Positions 31,923 through 43,749 of a stretch of DNA of 64,000 bases are shown here, in pieces. The stretch is from Azolla caroliniana (taxonomy: Eukaryota > Polypodiophyta). The notes beneath the pieces are model-generated. The model did not search any database, was not told where the DNA came from, and worked only from the letters and a program-made list of their open reading frames with translations. Every line of letters begins with the position of its first letter. Position 1 is the first letter of the stretch. The translations under genes were made by a program, and so were the position numbers. The stretch covers positions 53,463 through 117,462 of the forward strand of contig JBHGNT010000075.1 in NCBI GenBank assembly GCA_043228905.1, written 5' to 3'.

Positions 31923-34900
31923 ATATTTGAGCATGATTCTTTCGCGCTTCTTCTAGAGATCTTTCCTGTTAACGCAACTATTATTTTGCCCATTCATGGA
32001 GTTTTGTTTAGTACTTTCAAATAATATGATTATCTACTGCTAGTATGTAACGTGGGTTGGCTCGGTTTACCTAGTGTTATGTGCCTAGGAAGGCACGTTC
32101 TGGGATGCGGGGGTTGAAAGCCATCGCTCGGATGGACTCCCTAACTGGCAGGGATCGGACTGCTGCCAAAAACCATAGCATGGGGACTATCCGCTCGCCG
32201 CAGGGCTAGTCGTACGCAACAGGAGCAAGGTAACTCCCCCAGTTTGTAGAATGTTCCGGGAGGCACTTGAGTCCGAACGCTATTATTCATGTGCGACCAA
32301 CCCTCCGAGAGTAACTGTAATAAGCAGGTTCTGTGTACGCAGTACCAAACGGCGAGTCAACTACCAGACGCGCAACCTAGGGATCACCCGAATGGACTCT
32401 ATAAAGATTGACTTCAATATAAGTAGAGCATAGCCGCCCAATCCTTAAAGATCGAGGCTTTGCTGGCCCGTACGGGTGAAAGATCCTGTCGTAATGTACT
32501 CCGGAAATTACACCAGGCAACCCAAGTCGAGCATGCGACAATGCCCCCATGAAGAGCTCCGAGGAAAGGGAGGTAGATGATAGTGTGATATTCTGTAAAC
32601 GGACACGCAGAAGCGTCCCCGACAGGTGTACTACACCTAGCGAAAAAGAAAGAAATCGTACGTGGTGGGATAAGCGAATTAGGAGAATGCAGTTGACAGA
32701 CTGGGAAATTTCCCGACCGAATCTCATATGAGACAACTGGAGTAAGCTGCTTGCTGCTTTGGGGCTGGCTACTTCTACAGCCGAGGAACCGGCGGACGAT
32801 GGAACCTTAGCAAATGGAATGGGCGAAATGGAGATACCTACTCCTGTGAGTCATAGAGAATATACGCTCCGGAACTTGCTCTCCGACCTATACAGTGGTG
32901 GTAAGTAGGTCACTCTTGTAGTCAGACTAGCAAGTCGAGCCGCTCGCAAACAAAACTTCTCCAGCCAAGCCAAGCCAAGCCAAGCCAAGCCAAGCCAGGA
33001 TTGTCCTAAACGTAAGCCCTGGACACACAACAATAGACATTCTATACTTCCCCCAACAAGCAAGAAAGAAGTGGATAGCTACGCTTGACTCGCTGAGCAA
33101 GATGCATTGCGACTGGATTCCCCCCTGACGAGCCTCACTATAAGTCCTAGAGTAGTGCGGTATGGTAAAGCAACACGGCTAGCCTTCCAGAGACCCGAAC
33201 TCGCTGAAAGCCAAATGGAGCCAGCGGGACTTCCGTAGTCAAATAATCGTCCGGGAATCTTTGGTTCAAAATACGGACCTTCGGCCTTCTTTCGTAGAGT
33301 GAAGGGCGTGGGTGAAACTTTTGCTGAATGAAGGACACAAGCAAGGTCGGTTGGTAATTTTGAAGCGAACTCGCGTCTAGACATAGTAAATAGAACTTGA
33401 ATTCAGGCAACTAAGCCACGTACTCTGAACACATAAACCAGTGTTCGATTTGAAAGGTTCGCTTGTTCCCGTAAATCTCCAGCAGAAGTCATCACAAACG
33501 AGCCACATGCGGGGAAACTTGCACGTGTGGTTCTGACCAGAGAGGGAAGACCTACCCCATCGGTTTCTAATAACCATCGTACCGGTCGCCGCTGGCGCAC
33601 CCATAACGTTTGCTAATCTACCATATAATAATGGTATGAAAGACAATTCGACATATTTTCGCGAAATATTGCCACTATTAAGTACGGCTAGTACTATTGT
33701 TACGTGTTTGGATTATTTTAAACGGGAGAGGTTGAATGCTTCTGAATCCATTGTATTAACTTTACCTTCCACTCGCAGTATGCCTTTCATGGTCTTGGCC
33801 TGCGATTCAATTGCCATGTATTTAGCTATCGAGCCTTAAAGTTCATGTTTTCATGTGATCGCAGCCTTGAAGAGAGACTCTGAATTTTTCATGGAAGCCG
33901 GCCTAAAATATTCTATTTCAGGTGCATTCTCCTCCGGAATATTATTGTTTGGGTACGACTGGCCAACTACCGATATAGGCAGCGATGGCGACGAGCTATG
34001 CCTTAATTTCCGATGTGCGACATCTCACTGGTTGGGATAGAGATTCTCCTGGTCTCATTCCATGGCGGCGGAAAGAGTCCTCGGCGTAAAGTTAAGATTA
34101 GAAGAAGTAGAGCGAAAGAAATATACTTGGAGGAGGGTCCCGAGAGAGAGTGTAACCCAGCAAGGACAACGGGAGGGTGCGAAGAAGCCCAATACTTCAA
34201 CTAAAGGAGCGACCTTAGTTGGTTCACTAAACCCCAACCCAGCGCTACATGTTCTCCTGGGTCCCGCCGAGGATCCCTCAAGTGCCCTTGTCCCGACTTC
34301 TCCCGGGATAGGCGTTATCGAAGACAAGCCAGGAATGGCCGAAGTAAGTGGACACCCACCTTACCGGTTAGAGAGGCCCTCTTTAAGACATTCACCAAAA
34401 TGTTCACAGGGGCTAGGAACACTCGATCGTAGGAACTTCCGTACACCACTTACGGATCGCTCCGGGGTACGCAACAACCTTGACCAAATCTACCAAACGA
34501 ATCAGGCCTTCGGCCCCGATCACGTGCACTATCAGCTTTATCCAATACATGGTCTTGGATAAAGATTTGCTGTTTACTGCTTACGGAAACATCCGATGAT
34601 CACACCCCACCCCTGCCACGGGAAATTATTCAGAACTTCAATCTTCCGAGAAGAGAGAGAAAGATTCGTAAAACTTTTCAGTCAAACAAGATATTCGATC
34701 CACTTATATAGATATATCTATGTACATATGAATATGTACGTATTCTTTGCTCTCTATTTTGTAGAACCTTCGTTCTTCAAACCAACCTTGCGGCGGGCCG
34801 GGCCGGGCCGGGCCGGGCCGGGCCGGGCCGGCGGCGTTCTCCTATTAAATCATTCCCACGATACGGGCAATATGATACTGGCATTATCAATGTGTTAAGC

Positions 34901-37900
34901 GAGGAAAAACTGAAGATGGATTGGCTCTCAGCCAGCCAGCAGCAGAGTTACAGAGAGCGCCGCCCGCGCGCGGACCTTCTGATGGCCTACCTCGCCCCTA
35001 GACGAAAGGGCAACCATCTACACCTGAAATACTGTCGACAGTATTTGCTTGCGGCGGAACAACAAAAAAGAGTGCAGTCTCCCGCTTAACCGGAATTTGA
35101 TAAGGTTTCGCAAGACACTTCAACATATACCTGACGTTAGCAAGGGGGAACCAAGGTTTCTGCCTCGGTTCCCCCGGCAGGCAGGCATTCTCGGAACGCC
35201 CGCATGATGAAAACCGCGCCGATGAAGCCGCTTAATGAACGATGCCCGGATGAAGCGGTGGGTGCGCAGGACCAGTGGAAATCCATCGTGTCCGCAGCGA
35301 AGGCGCCGCAGAGCGACCCGATTATTAGATACTTATAGGTTATAAACCGTAAGCCTTCAGCCTTATGCAAATACCATCATGAACAAGTGGTCCTTAGAAC
35401 AAGGTGAGAATGGGGGGAGAGCTACTAGAGGCGTTCCTTCTGCCGGCCTTCCCTTCAGTTGAGTGGCTGAAGCCCCGCCCCTGGCTGGTAAGCGCTATGC
35501 GCCATTCCTTTAACGTAATGAACGTTGAGGGCGCGCGCGCCCCCGATGCGATGCCCGCAGTTTTATTTCCAAAATGAAGATCGAGGTGGAAGGCCTCATA
35601 ATGAGATAGGTTCAATAGTGTCCGTGCAAGCCGTATGCAGTGAAAGTCGCACGTACGGTTACGAGGGGGTTCGCGTCTATACGTGGAGTGTGGATGGGAG
35701 CCTATGTCGCCCTATTTGTTCTATGATCTATGGGTCTACTGGAATCACTAACTTTGAAGAATCAGCCAAGACTTTCACTGGATATGAAATCACTTTGCTC
35801 AGTGCTCAATCTAGTGGTATCTTTATGGGGATCCCATTCATTGCTGTAGGTTTCTTATCCAAGATTACTGCAGTTTCTTTTCGAGCGGCCGTAAGACGGC
35901 CTGTGGGTACCGGCAGATTGCGGCCAATCTCAGTACTATCGGGGCGCCTTATGTTATGCTGCTGGAGCGTGGAACCCATCACTACCTCGTAAGAGCGTGA
36001 GACTATAGCATGTTACAAAAGCGCGGTTGGGGGCTAGGAGGTGAAGGGCACCGCGCGAACTCTTCTATAGTGTCACACGAGAGAAGCCCGCCCGCCTGGC
36101 GAATCGAAGTTCCAGTCAACTGGCCACCTGGTTAACCTGTGCCACAAGCAAGCACAGTGGAAACGCGTTGGTGTGCTTCCTGCCTGTCGAGATTAAGCAG
36201 CGACAAGGTCTAGATTGGAGGAGCTGGAAACAGCTGCATGAAAGCCGATTACTCAACTCAACCCCTTGCTTGGCTTGGGGACAATTAACGAAACGATATC
36301 CCGAGACACCAAAACCATAGGCTGTATCGGCGAGATCCAACGGTGAGCTAGATCCCCGGCTGGAAGTCATAGGACCTTTAGTACCCACTGCCGCATTCCG
36401 TGCGTGCCACTTCGGCCTTTATGTTACAAGCCGGCAAGAAGAGCGGCTCGAAAACCTGCCTGAAGGCGGGGAAGTGGGGCACAGCAAACGCTCCTTCACC
36501 TCATTCCGTTCAGGAAAGGGATAACCAGGAGCGCGCCGCGCGGGTCTTTGACCCCGAACAAAGCCTTTGGCCTTTGCTCGCGGAGCGAACTAACAAATTT
36601 CATTCTTTCAAGGAAACCTGCCGGATGGTAGTACGCCATCTTCACCTGCGGCGGAGAAAACCAAAGAAAGCGCCTTGTTCTCTTCTCGGCCTGAGAAAGC
36701 ACTGGCAACAACGGAAAGGAAGGGGTCTATCTATCTAATACCTGCTTTTACTGAGCAGGTTTTATCCGTCCAAAATCCACTGCCGAATTAATTCCCGGTG
36801 ACCTTATCCGACAGCGTGTGGAATGGCTGAAAGCGGCGGCGGACTCTCGGGTATATCTAATCCAAGTGTTGTAGGGTTAGAGAGCCGTATGATGGGCGAC
36901 TATCACGTACGGTTCGGGGAGCACTGTAGTAGGTCATTCGGGAATTCTCTGAACTCTTCGCTAGGCAAACAGCGAGTGAACGACAGCTTTCTTTGCTGCA
37001 CGGCTCGGTTAATGATTTACTTTCGACCCTATATGTGTGGGCACCTGATGTATACGAGGGTTTACCTACTCTGGTTACAGCATTTTTTCCCATTGCACCT
37101 AAAATATCTATTCCTGCCAATATGTTATGTGTTTCTCCCTATAGTTTCCACGATCTAACATGGTAACAACTCTTCCTTTTCTGCAGCATCGCTTTCATGA
37201 TCCTAGGAGCACTGGCCGCTATGGCCTAAAAAGAAGTAAAAAGACTTTCAGCTTATAGCTCTATTGGACATGTAGGTTATCTTTCAATCGGTTTTTCACG
37301 TGGAATCACAGAAGGAATTTAATCACCACTAATTGGTATCTCTATTCATATATCAATGATCATTAATGTATTCGCTACAGTTTTAGCATTACGTTAAACC
37401 TGTGTCAAATATATAGCGGATTCAGGCGCTTTAGCCAAAACTAATCTTATTTCAGCTATTACTCCGTCCGTTACTATGTTTCTATACGCAGGAATACTCC
37501 CGTTAGCCGGCTTTCGTAGCAAATTCCATTTGTTCTTTGCCGCCCTGAGCTGTGGGGCTTATTTACTAGCTTTAATAGGGGTAGTTACTAGTGTCATCAG
37601 TCGTTGGGCGGCCGGAAGGGGTTGCCTAGAGTCAGTGTAAGAGACCTGCAGGCAGGCAGGGTCGTGCACCGGACGCGTAGCTTACCAAAACGTCGCAGGA
37701 CAGATGGAGAGAACGCATCTACGAAAGGGCAAGTGAGGGGGTGCCGCTAGGATCTCATGAACCTACCCAAGATCCTTGTATGAGTCCGCCGCTATCACTA
37801 CACGAGATGAACCTAAGTTGCCGTAAATCAAAGTATCCTTCAGTGTGATGAGACTCCCAGCCAGTTACAGCGCGCGATTGCTGAAGTGCCCCCTGCCGGT

Positions 37901-39243
37901 GATCAGAACAACGCAAGCCGGACGAAGACAGACGGAGCAGATTACCCATATCACTGCTGCTGGGGACAGGGAACAAATCGGCATCTCGATATGATAATAC
38001 AGCCCTTAGGGAATAACGGCGAAGTCCATCCAAGAGGAACAATTCGTCTTAGAAAGCGGCGAAGCGCAGAAAAGGCGTTCATCATGAAGGCCTTCATGAT
38101 GAACCGGCGCGCGCGCGCGCCTTCATGCATGATGATGAAAACCGCTTCGCGCCCGCCCTACAGGCCTTATTCGTTCGTTCGTTGGCCAAGTTAATCAAGT
38201 TCGAGAGAAGAAGTGAAGCTGGCCAAGCGACAGTGTTTTCTGGCAGGTCTCCGGGAGTGCTTGCAAGGAAGAGTGCGCAAAGAAAAGATTGAAAGCGGCG
38301 TTGCTATATATAGGTAGATAGATATAGATACATCCATCTATCTATACGTATCTGTTTCTTTTTCTACCAATTGTATAGAAATGTTCCTCTCCTGATTATT
38401 TACTGCGCTCTTCCCATAGCGGGCTCTGCGATGGACGGCAGAAGGTCCATAGTACCCGCCTACCTAAAAGGAACCCCTTTGTCTTGGTTTCATTTAGGGG
38501 AAAGCACTGAGTGATCCGGTAGCCGGGAAGGGGCCTAAATAGTAAAAGCCTTGGTGAATTAGACTCTACGTATTCACTCTGCTTAACCCCCTTTTGTTGG
38601 ATCCATTGGATGCGTCTGACAGAGTTCAGACAGGGGATTCGATCCTTGTGAATCTTTGGATGCATAGCTTTTTGAACAGGGCCGCAGGTGGTCTGAAGGA
38701 GATCAAACAGGGGAGGATAAGCAGGCTCGCCCCTTCCCTCGGTATCCCTCCCGCTCCCCCCGAATGAAAGGGGAGAGCCGAAGACCCTGCGGATGGGGGA
38801 GGAAAATAAGTCCTCGAGAATAAGGACCAATCTGCTGTTGAAGTGGGCATCGCTGGCTGAGAAAGCGCTATAGCTTTCTTGCTCCGCTCCTTCGTTCGTA
38901 AAGCCAACGGCGGTTCATGCGTGCGGAGTTATCTGAACCTGAACGATTCAGAACTAACATCCGAAGCAAGTTGAGTGGGTGAGCCGTATGATGGGCGACT
39001 GTCTCCCGCGGTTCTAGGGGGACTAGGTACCCTGGGACACTGGGGGTCACTCCATTTTATTATATACGCCTGGTGAAAATAATGTATTTCGATACGCCTA
39101 AAAGATGGATTCTATATAAACCAATGGATCCTGAGAAATCGTTGCTACTAGCTATTAGTTTCTCGTCGATTAGTTTCCTCTTCTTATACCTTTCTCTGCT
39201 TTTCCTAGTCACTCATGAAATGGCACGTTGTCTATGTATTCGA
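31923..39243 (+). CDS. nad2: NADH dehydrogenase subunit 2 (five cis exons)
   Basis: Complex I membrane subunit. Exons: 31923-32080, 33569-33952, 35716-35882, 37033-37605 and 39056-39243; 1470 coding bases in frame. The product aligns with plant Nad2 throughout: HGVLFST ... [149 protein letters not shown]. The exon 3 and 4 lengths (167 and 573) equal those predicted from the standard intron sites. Internal TAA codons need U-to-C editing. The first codon in register is ATA, so initiation is uncertain. The stop is a genomic CGA (39241-39243) that C-to-U editing would make UGA at the usual C-terminus. Confidence 0.93.
32081..33568 (+). other. Group II intron nad2i156
   Basis: Begins GTGCC and ends TTTCT. 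Domain V is at 33500-33533 (gagccacatg...gtgtggttc). A (CCAAG)n array at 32962-32998 lies inside. The exact boundary could shift by two bases. No maturase. Confidence 0.85.
32962..32998. repeat. (CCAAG)n tandem array inside nad2i156
   Basis: Seven perfect pentamer units within intron 1 of nad2. Confidence 0.9.
33953..35715 (+). other. Group II intron nad2i542, cis
   Basis: Begins GTACG and ends CCTAT. Domain V is at 35628-35661 (aagccgtatg...acgtacggtta). It contains a GGGCC array at 34791-34836 and palindromic-family pieces near 35195-35250. In flowering plants this intron is trans-spliced; here both halves are contiguous. The 166-residue frame at 34062-34562 lies in the intron core and shows no maturase motifs. 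Confidence 0.9.
34791..34836. repeat. (GGGCC)n tandem array inside nad2i542
   Basis: Eight or so perfect G+C pentamers, the longest such array in the window, sitting in an intron that must still splice. Confidence 0.9.
35883..37032 (+). other. Group II intron nad2i709
   Basis: Begins GAGCGGCC and ends CCTAT. Domain V is at 36882-36915 (gagccgtatgatgggcgact...acggttc). The second base A in place of U of the GUGYG consensus is unusual but fits the exon lengths exactly. Confidence 0.88.
37606..39055 (+). other. Group II intron nad2i1282
   Basis: Begins GGGCGGCC and ends TCCAT. Domain V is at 38981-39014 (gagccgtatgatgggcgact...cgcggttc). It contains a palindromic-family element with a long (GC)n core at 38070-38150. 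No maturase. Confidence 0.88.
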
Positions 39244-39700
39244 GTGGTCTCATTGAATCTCTTCACTTCGGGGTGGGGGTCCGCCCCCTTTTTTCCCGCC
39301 TGCTGCTTTTCGCTTTAGTTGCGGTTGTATGCCGTGGACACACGGATAGATTCATTCCCTAATATCCCCGGCTCGGACGCCCGCCCTTTCTGGGTCCTCC
39401 TATCCCACGAATATGTTTGCAGGGTTAATCGGGTCGGACAGAGGGGTGTATTCACTATACCGAAAGACGACCAAAGTTGCTTGCCCAAAAGCAAGCAGCC
39501 CTCCGAACCGAAGTGGCGCCCTCCTTAGGAAAGTTGGTTTGAGGGAGAAAATGGTTGGTGGAAAGGTCAATTCGTTTCATTTCCATGGAAGAGGAGGGTA
39601 CGAGCGGAGTTCTCTAGCCTAGGCAAAGCATCAGATATACGTTTCGCTATCCATTAACAACAGTGAAAGCGTAAATCTTTTTCAGACCTAACCTATTGGG
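39244..39700. other. nad2-trnY spacer
   Basis: Holds an unassigned 69-residue frame (39319-39528, plus) and no recognised gene or repeat array. Confidence 0.5.
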
Positions 39701-39783
39701 TGGGAGAGGCAGGATTTGAACCTGCGTAGAAAACCTTCAACAGATTTACAGTCTGTCGCTTTTAACCACTCGGCCACTCTCCC
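39701..39783 (-). tRNA. trnY-GUA: tRNA-Tyr (GUA)
   Basis: Class II tRNA on minus. Acceptor GGGAGAG/CTCTCCC, anticodon loop CTGTAAA (GUA), a long variable arm and T arm gcaggttcaaatcctgc. Native mitochondrial type. Confidence 0.93.
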
Positions 39784-40099
39784 CGTTCAAAGTAAGCTTT
39801 GACTGACTTTCTGAGCGATTGGGAAGAGAGAAATCGATTAATCTACACGTCCTAACCCCTTCCAATAGACTAATCGAACAAGTAGAGGTTCAAGGAATCA
39901 AACAAATAGAGGCCATGTTGAATGCCGTCGGTACACCTATGCTCGGAGCTTCTAAGAAATGTCATGGCGAAATAGCAAGCAGCTTAACACTCGCTCGAAG
40001 TCTTTGAAATAATTGCCTCGAGAGCAAGGCTTCGGTCCTTCTCGATAGAATCGTCACGAAGCGAAAGGTGACTTCTCGTTCTCCCTATTATTATTATTG

Positions 40100-40173
40100 T
40101 GGGCGAGGAGGGATTTGAACCCCCGACACCGTGGTTCGTAGCCACGTGCTCTAATCCTCTGAGCTACAGGCCC
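40100..40173 (-). tRNA. trnR-ACG: tRNA-Arg (ACG), plastid-like
   Basis: Minus strand: D arm gctcagaggattagagc, anticodon loop CTACGAA (ACG), T arm cgggggttcaaatccctcc. By memory it is almost identical to plastid trnR-ACG and unlike the bryophyte mitochondrial gene, so it is probably a plastid-derived insertion. Confidence 0.85.
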
Positions 40174-40950
40174 TGTCCCCACTGGATTTGTTCTAGGAAC
40201 CCCCACCTTTTCTTTCCTTACCCATTTCGGGCGGGTTAGAAAGATGCGCTTAGGATCCTCTCTCAGAATATGCCGACACAGAAAAGACGCCACACTGCGA
40301 ACAAAGACACTTTAGAAAGAAGGAAAAAGGCGTAAAGAAGGTGGTATCGTATCTGTTACGAGGCATAACATACATGTATTCTCGATCATTGAGTTCGGGT
40401 ATACTTATTGAAGGGAAGTTCATATAATTGAACTGGACTCGGAAGCAGGTTAATTGATTAAAGTAAACTAAACCGCCCGCGAATTCTCCTTCAAATCAAT
40501 GAAAAAGCCGAACAGAGCACAAAGCAATGTAAATTGATTGGCCGTTACTATCCTATGTTACCATTCGCGAGCTGTGGTTCGGGGGATCCCTGAGAAATGG
40601 CGGACCGTTGTTGTTCTCGAGAGAGACACTTGGTCAACAATCCCATTGAGAATCTTCGTCCGTCGGGCATCTTTGTCGTCGTCTCGTAGGTGCCATGCCC
40701 AGATCCTTGTGGTATCGATAAGGTCATCACGTCTTATAAAAGCACCAATACCCGGCTCATGCGGAACGGAAGAAGCGGAGCAAGCAACTCTTCGTCGTTT
40801 CTTCGGCTGGCTTTTCACCAATACCTGCCATTCAATCTACTTACCATTTATCCTATATGACTGGCTTTTTTTGATTATCGCCGGTTCATTTCATGCGGGC
40901 CTATTTAAAAGCTCTAGTCGATCAATTCTCATGTTTGTTTCAGTTACTTT
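40174..40950. other. Spacer with an unassigned long frame
   Basis: The plus frame 40538-41017 is open for 159 codons and has a hydrophobic segment at about residues 103-122 (FILYDWLFLIIAGSF), but it runs into trnN antisense. I do not recognise it. An overlapping 87-codon frame is open on minus (40821-40558). It could be a decayed sdh-like or unknown mitochondrial gene; nothing supports a specific name. Confidence 0.3.
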
Positions 40951-41023
40951 CTCCGGATGCAAGACTCGAACTTGCGACCCATGGATTAACAGTCCACTGC
41001 TCTACCGACTGAGCTAATCCGAA
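40951..41023 (-). tRNA. trnN-GUU: tRNA-Asn (GUU)
   Basis: Minus strand: acceptor TTCGGAT/ATCCGGA, D stem GCTC/GAGC, anticodon loop CTGTTAA (GUU), T arm gcaagttcgagtcttgc. Differs from plastid trnN, so native. Confidence 0.92.
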
Positions 41024-41701
41024 ACGAGAACGGGTGTATTATTGACCCGAATGAAGCCAGCCCTGCAACCCCCTTTTTTCCCTATCTCTATAAGAGGGTG
41101 ATGGAGTTGTGAAGAGTTCAAAGTGAATAGAGACTGGAAGCTGGCTAAACGAATGGCGCGTCTATATACTAAATTTCCTTACCAGACTATACTATAGGGG
41201 GCCAGTACCGAAATCTTTCTGTCTGTAGCCGGCGGAAGAAGCGCCTCTCACCAACCAAATAACATGGCGCCCGCCGCTTTCCCAGCAAGCACGAGTAGGA
41301 GCGGAAGCTGAGAAAGAGCTTTGCGCTTTATCCCAGCATCTATCTCAGCAGAAAATATGTATCTAATCAAGCGTAGCGGTCAAGGTCATTACATGACCGA
41401 TATATCGATCTTTTTCACACCATCTATGGTGAAGCGGGCTTCGGTTTGCGACTGAAGGGACGAGCGCCGATCTCTTTCTGAAAGGTTAACTCGATGAAAG
41501 CGGATCTGCATTCCTTTTCGAGGGTTTATCTTGCCTTTTTTTCTCCTCAAGAGAAGAGATTGGCGGGTCGACCGGCGATGAGGATTTTGATATGCTGTGG
41601 GGAACCGATGAAGCGGGTCTGATATAATGAACCGGCTTCTAGGCGGTAAGCCTGGGCGCTCCATGTGAAGTCTCCCCTCTCGTCCCTTACAAGTCCTAGG
41701 T

Positions 41702-41734
<33 letters not shown>

Positions 41735-42285
41735 CGTCAGAGTTTGATTCGCTCTCATCAGTCGAAGGGGGATCTCCGGCACGCACCTTCGCTACTCCTC
41801 CAGTGACTCTTCCGGCGCACTTGTCTCGTTGACATGAGCACGCTTTCGGTCACAAGAGTTAGATTGTGCACAAAATAAAAACTACGCGAATTGACCGCCC
41901 GCCGTTGAGTGACGAATTTGTTCATCCGGATGAAAAGGCTCGCGCGCGGGGAAGGGGAATGCCGCGGTGCATATGGTCTCGTTCGTTCGTTGGCCCATCG
42001 TTGGTTGGTTGTTGAGAACGTCAGTCAGCCGGCAAGCAAAATTTCAACTGAACCCCCCAATCGCTCAAGACTTCGATCAACGAACAGATTGTCTTGTCGT
42101 CGGCAATTCAGAAAGTGTTAAGACACCCACATGAGACGATGCGGTGGGTTCAGCGGGGGATGTTTACATTCTGAACCACGAGAAACCAGCCCTCACTCAT
42201 CGTGGGGACTACGGGACCTTGGGGTCCTGTGGACCTCTTGCTCAACCCTCTAACGAAGAGGCTAGGGACCTTTTGCTAGCCTCCC

Positions 42286-42321
<36 letters not shown>

Positions 42322-42326
42322 AAAGT
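41024..42326. other. trnN-trnE spacer
   Basis: No gene recognised. Contains GCTT arrays at 41704-41734 and 42286-42321 and single pieces of the palindromic family (gatgaagcgg at about 41606, ttcatccggatgaa at about 41921). Confidence 0.5.
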
Positions 42327-42398
42327 TATCCCTTACGGGAATCGAACCCGTTTCTTCGACATGAAAAGACGATGTCCTAACCACTAGACGAAAGGGAC
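42327..42398 (-). tRNA. trnE-UUC: tRNA-Glu (UUC)
   Basis: Minus strand: acceptor GTCCCTT/AAGGGAT, anticodon loop TTTTCAT-type giving UUC, T arm acgggttcgattcccgt. An AAGC array ends five bases beyond its 3' end. Confidence 0.93.
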
Positions 42399-42764
42399 TT
42401 GGCTTTGAAAACCTGATGAAGACGTGCTTGAATCAACTCTACACCCAGCCAGATGCTTATGGCAAGAGGTTAAAGCACTACGATCTGTAGTACCTCCTCT
42501 CAATCCTAGGACCTTCGGGTTAACCATTTCCTACTATCTATAGGAGGCATAGTCTTCACAACTCTATATACGAAATTTCCGGGTTTCAAAATGAATGCCT
42601 AGATGACTCAGAAGGTCATGTCTTCAGAGAAGTTTCAGGCAGGCAGGTTACAATGCTTGTTTGATCCGTGGACAGAGTTATGCCACAAGAAGCCGCAAGA
42701 AGCGCAGAGAAAGACGTGGAAAAAGGACGGAGCGAAAGGTTACCCGCCCAGTACACGGCAATAA

Positions 42765-42838
42765 TCGAGGTGACAGGATTCGAACCTATGGCCCTCTGTA
42801 CCCAAAACAGATGCGCTACCAGACTGCGCTACACCTCG
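42765..42838 (-). tRNA. trnP-UGG: tRNA-Pro (UGG)
   Basis: Minus strand: acceptor CGAGGTG/CACCTCG, anticodon loop TTTTGGG-type giving UGG, T loop ggttcgaatcc. A GCTT array begins one base upstream of its 5' end (42840). Confidence 0.93.

Positions 42839-42839
<1 letters not shown>

Positions 42840-42874
<35 letters not shown>
42840..42874. repeat. (GCTT)n array abutting trnP
   Basis: Nearly nine units starting two bases from the trnP 5' end. Confidence 0.93.
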
Positions 42875-43093
42875 GCGTGGGCCATCCCCAGCAGTAATGG
42901 TTGAGGGCCGGCGTAAGCTATCGATTAGCGCCTAAGCCGCTTGGTTGGCACCCGATCTCTCATCACTCAATCTCGGGAAGGGAAAAGGGCCTAGAAAGAA
43001 AGTCTTATGTCCTTGCAGCAAGCAAGTCGCAGCAATGCAATGAAGGCCTTCGCTTTGTCGTCGTCTTTCGATCTATACGTTTTTCGAACTCCA

Positions 43094-43126
<33 letters not shown>

Positions 43127-43479
43127 GCTTTAGGCTTTAGCGAGGTTCATGAAATCTCGAAGAAAGCAGCAAGCAGCTGGGGTCTTTGAATAGTTAACGT
43201 CTCACAGGTCATGAGGCGGCTCGAAAGTCAAAGAATGTATATGATACTAACCGTACATTTTCCCTTCCCGCGCTGGTAGCTCAACTGTTAACCGCTTCAT
43301 CCGCGATTGGTCTACGGTTTCAATCCCTTCATGCGCTTCATGAAGAAGCGCTTCCTCCTCGCGCATAGCGCTTCATCCGGCCGGGCCGGGCCGGGCCGGG
43401 CCGGGCCGGCATTTACCCAACTTGGAATTAACTTCATCAAGTCAGTACAGTTAACGAAAGGACGCTGGCGCTTCCCTTT
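42875..43479. other. Spacer between trnP and rrnS 3' end
   Basis: Holds a GCTT array (43095-43127), a tRNA-like but broken stretch at about 43270-43335, a palindromic-family piece (gcttcatgaagaagc at about 43335) and a CCGGG array at 43377-43410. I searched for rrn5 near rrnS and did not see it. Confidence 0.5.
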
Positions 43480-43699
43480 GAGATTCCCTCCAGCCACAGG
43501 TTCCCCTACGACTACCATGTTACGACTTCACCCCAGTCACTGACCCAACCGTGATATGCGCCAAGAAGACCACCAATACCAAAATGGGCCACACTCAACT
43601 AGGCATGGAACACTTTAGTAATGGGTGATCTCTGGTCGATGCTTCGGGCGAAACCAATTCCCAGGGTGTGACGGGCGGTGTGTACGGGGCCCGAGTACA

Positions 43700-43749
<50 letters not shown>

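Noticed and set aside
34062-34562. 166-codon ORF in nad2i542
   Set aside because: No reverse transcriptase or maturase motifs; low-complexity Pro/Ser-rich product within an intron core.
43270-43335. tRNA-like stretch (gctggtagctcaact ... ggtttcaatccc)
   Set aside because: D-arm-like and T-arm-like pieces are present, but no anticodon stem of proper length and spacing; at most a broken tRNA.
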